From: Tubiluchus corallicola
Taxonomy: Eukaryota > Priapulida > Priapulimorpha > Priapulimorphida > Tubiluchidae
NCBI GenBank assembly: GCA_030141605.1
Contig: JAQGDQ010000252.1
Span: forward strand, 1-64,000
Length of the DNA stretch: 64,000 nucleotides
Reading direction: 5' to 3'
In this document: in pieces, positions 62,701-64,000 of the stretch
How the letters are laid out: every line of letters begins with the position of its first letter
Numbering within the stretch: position 1 is the first letter of the stretch
The notes under the pieces: model-generated
What the model was told of the DNA's origin: nothing
The model's input: only the letters and a program-made list of their open reading frames with translations
The model's database searches: none
Position numbers and translations under genes: made by a program

Positions 62701-63854
62701 TGAAACTGTGAGTAATACAATTTCATATCCTTATAACTAAAGTACCGATGAAAACTGTTTCAACTATCTAGAATTTCCGCATGCATTGTTGTGCAATGTT
62801 TATGATGAACTAAGTTAGAAAATCCACAAAAAGTTTGGCATGCACATTTCTTTAAAATACAAACTGCTACTACATGCCTTTGTGTGTTCAAAATTGATTT
62901 GATTATGAATTTATACGTGTTAACCCATAATATGCGGAAATACATCCGTTCCTAAAATTAACAAACATGCTTGCACATGACAGAAATCTATCTGATGTGA
63001 TAGAAACATAGATGTACCCCTTTAAAGCTTTGTTTGGCATACTAGTTTGTGTAAGATGACAGCACACTACATGAACAGATGGACAGTATAAACTTAGCAG
63101 CATGGATAGGTGGAAACTGTCATATATAACGATAAAAATAGCCATACATACTCTAAGTGCTAAACCAAACTGGCTTTTTAGATTGTTGCCAATGCTGATC
63201 AACAAAGGCTCTCTGCATGTGATCATTGCCATGCCCGCTGTCATGTAAGCAACCATGTGCTGTGCTGCTGCACGCATACGCGTCTGTTCATGATCCAGTG
63301 CAAAATCCTATAAAGAAAAGATCTTAAACGCTTTAATCTACGTATACACACTTTTAGAGAAAGCTATTTTGAAAAAACAAGTTTTGCTTATCACAAGACC
63401 AATGACAAATATAATTTGTAGTTGTTCTCGATGATAAATTTTTCATAAAATCAATCAGGTGGCTTGCTAGAAGTCACTCATAAAATGTTTACAGAGTCAA
63501 ATTTAGCTGTAAGGTTTTCTGCTTTAACGCAACTATAATGGGATGAAAACAGTCGCATAAACTTTGCAATGTAATTTTCAAGCACTCAAAATGGAAGATA
63601 AACACGTGGACCAAAATAAAGCAAATGCAGCAAAGGACCCTCGCCTGATACAAAACAAATTTGAAATGTATATATCACTAATAACATATTGATCTAAGCA
63701 AAATCTTGCAAACCTTTTTAACTATCTGCTCGCACGTGGTCAATGCAATTTTGATGGATCTTTCTACTACAGGGTGAAGCAGTTCTTGTACGGCACGTTC
63801 CACAGCGGGACGTACAAACTGCTTCAGCTGCGGATGAGCTTGAAACAATGGCAG
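47784..63854 (-). CDS. CNOT1: CCR4-NOT transcription complex subunit 1, C-terminal part (19 exons, 5' incomplete)
   Basis: Scaffold of the CCR4-NOT deadenylase that shortens mRNA poly(A) tails. Exons in transcript order: 63854-63714, 63307-63152, 62630-62382, 62118-61999, 61794-61576, 60632-60475, 59612-59504, 58616-58518, 57236-56931, 56177-55941, 54481-54318, 53451-53334, 53210-53109, 52505-52332, 51784-51632, 51269-51092, 50773-50641, 49297-49163, 47862-47784. They join in frame to 1009 aa, about the last 40% of the ~2,370-aa family. Residues 1 to about 200 match the CNOT9-binding domain ([42 protein letters not shown]). From about 480 on is the NOT1 superfamily homology domain that binds CNOT2/CNOT3 ([93 protein letters not shown]). 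The last residues are MGDQETH before TAA. The missing N-terminus lies beyond base 64,000. Confidence 0.96.
48120..48540 (-). pseudogene. Tc1/mariner-like transposon remnant in the last CNOT1 intron
   Basis: On the minus strand near 48,450-48,380 the translation reads [17 protein letters not shown], a degraded form of the WPGNSPDLNP.E..G block. The end at 48,140-48,190 matches 10,835-10,865. Stops are present throughout. Confidence 0.5.
49031..49099. repeat. CA/CG-rich microsatellite
   Basis: Alternating CA and CG units with an embedded GGCCGGCCGG-like segment lie next to CNOT1 exon 18. Confidence 0.85.
49863..50581. mobile_element. Mutator-like (Pack-MULE-like) TIR element, 719 bp
   Basis: Terminal inverted repeats of about 38 bp start GGCGCTATTACACTTTCGCA; the right end, inverted, is identical over the first 31 bases. 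A 9-bp direct repeat ACCTAGTGG flanks the element (49,854-49,862 and 50,582-50,590). Nine-base duplications are typical of Mutator superfamily elements. It sits in CNOT1 intron 17 (counted within this window). It contains no transposase. It does contain unusually GC-richer DNA with two CACGTG E-boxes (50,118 and 50,391), a CGTCAC site, and ATGGCGGCTGTAG followed at once by GTAAGT (50,405-50,423). Confidence 0.78.
50340..50423 (+). promoter_or_regulatory. Promoter/first-exon-like segment inside the TIR element
   Basis: Within about 80 bases there are CGTCACTGCGCGAGAG, GCGCATCAG, TTCACGTGCAGC and an ATG in an ATGGCGGCTG context, ending in a consensus GTAAGT donor. This is the layout of a housekeeping promoter and a short first coding exon (Met-Ala-Ala-Val). 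On the other strand, AACAAGATGGCGATACG (RC of about 50,065-50,081) with a CACGTG upstream gives a similar, divergent arrangement. No downstream exon was found. Function is inferred only. Confidence 0.3.
54212..54229. repeat. Short perfect hairpin
   Basis: CCCGTCA and TGACGGG are separated by 4 bases in CNOT1 intron 11, just downstream of the 54,481-54,318 exon on the minus strand. Confidence 0.5.
54885..55615. repeat. GTTTCGGTTT/TTCAGTTC-rich degenerate repeat
   Basis: Repeated TTTCGGTTT, TTCTAGTTC and TCAGTTTC words fill a low-complexity block in CNOT1 intron 10. The outer ends (CAGAGTTATTATCGCAATTAC and, inverted, CAGGTGTTACCGAAATTG) are loosely inverted, so it may be an old TIR element. 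No target duplication was found. Confidence 0.35.
58655..59345 (+). mobile_element. Element with internal ~140-bp tandem repeats, copy 4
   Basis: This is the most complete copy, in CNOT1 intron 7. Four units start at about 58,731, 58,882, 59,013 and 59,154 with GAATT(T/C)AA(G/A)AT, and each contains AATCGATG..GAATT.ATTCTAG and a TTT-ATGA-ATCCA segment. The right end has AGCATGAACAAGAACAACAA and terminates GGAGTTCCTCGACCAATAA, the inverse of the TTGGTCGAGGAACTC border of copy 2. The layout recalls Helentron-associated elements such as molluscan pearl. Confidence 0.6.
61011..61034. repeat. (AT)n microsatellite
   Basis: Alternating AT run in CNOT1 intron 5. The rest of that intron has no recognised feature. 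Confidence 0.8.
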
Positions 63855-63932
63855 CTGTAAAAAGTTAAAAACAATAATAGCTGTAAGCTTGAAACAATGG
63901 CAGCTGTAAAAAGTTAAAAACAATAATAGCTG
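63837..63932. repeat. 49-bp tandem duplication spanning a CNOT1 splice acceptor
   Basis: Two copies of the unit AGCTTGAAACAATGGCAGCTG...AATAATAGCTG start at 63,837 and 63,886. The inner copy contains the real acceptor and first codons (Leu-Pro-Leu-Phe-Gln) of the 63,854-63,714 exon. The outer copy duplicates the acceptor. Using it would add 49 bases and reach a TAA in frame. Confidence 0.85.
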
Positions 63933-64000
63933 CAAAGAGTTGCATCATTAAGTACGATAAAAAAATTGCAAACCGCTATCCGCAGTTAGATGATTAAACT

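Overview
This is an AT-rich animal (metazoan) nuclear window. The evidence is spliced genes with GT-AG introns, four conserved animal or eukaryotic proteins, long non-coding stretches, and many decayed transposons. The species cannot be named from the sequence. No CRISPR array, operon, tRNA or rRNA was seen.

Layout. 1-6369 is a near-perfect giant inverted repeat: two arms of about 2.3 kb around a 1.7-kb spacer that holds a retroelement-like coding tail. 6.4-11.1 kb is repeat territory: degenerate CAGT repeats, an element with internal tandem repeats, and a 926-bp TIR element whose relative lies inside both palindrome arms. 11,169-21,634 (+) is a complete nine-exon UDP-glucose/galactose 4-epimerase gene (GALE), with LINE and transposase remnants in its introns. 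21.6-29.0 kb is intergenic and contains a 2.04-kb hAT-like element with an exact 8-bp target duplication and a dead LINE inside, plus a small hAT MITE. 29,086-31,124 (+) is a five-exon gene for mitochondrial ribosomal protein L52. 31,871-43,217 (-) is an eleven-exon lysosomal serine carboxypeptidase (cathepsin A/protective protein), convergent with MRPL52; a probable non-coding first exon and an E-box promoter lie near 46.3 kb. 47,784-63,854 (-) holds the last 19 coding exons of CNOT1, the scaffold of the CCR4-NOT deadenylase. Its 5' part lies beyond the right edge.

The four genes are unrelated housekeeping functions: sugar nucleotide metabolism, mitochondrial translation, lysosomal proteolysis and mRNA decay. 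Neighbourhood does not imply shared function. Exon borders were placed by hand from splice consensus, reading frame and recalled family conservation. Every coding join keeps frame, and predicted lengths (365, 122 and 471 aa) match the families.

No convincing new molecular system was found. The most unusual items are the giant palindrome, a TIR element at 49.86-50.58 kb with a 9-bp duplication that appears to carry promoter and first-exon-like DNA (Pack-MULE-like), a family of TIR-bounded elements with ~140-bp internal tandem repeats, and a TFEB-type E-box at the presumed cathepsin A promoter.
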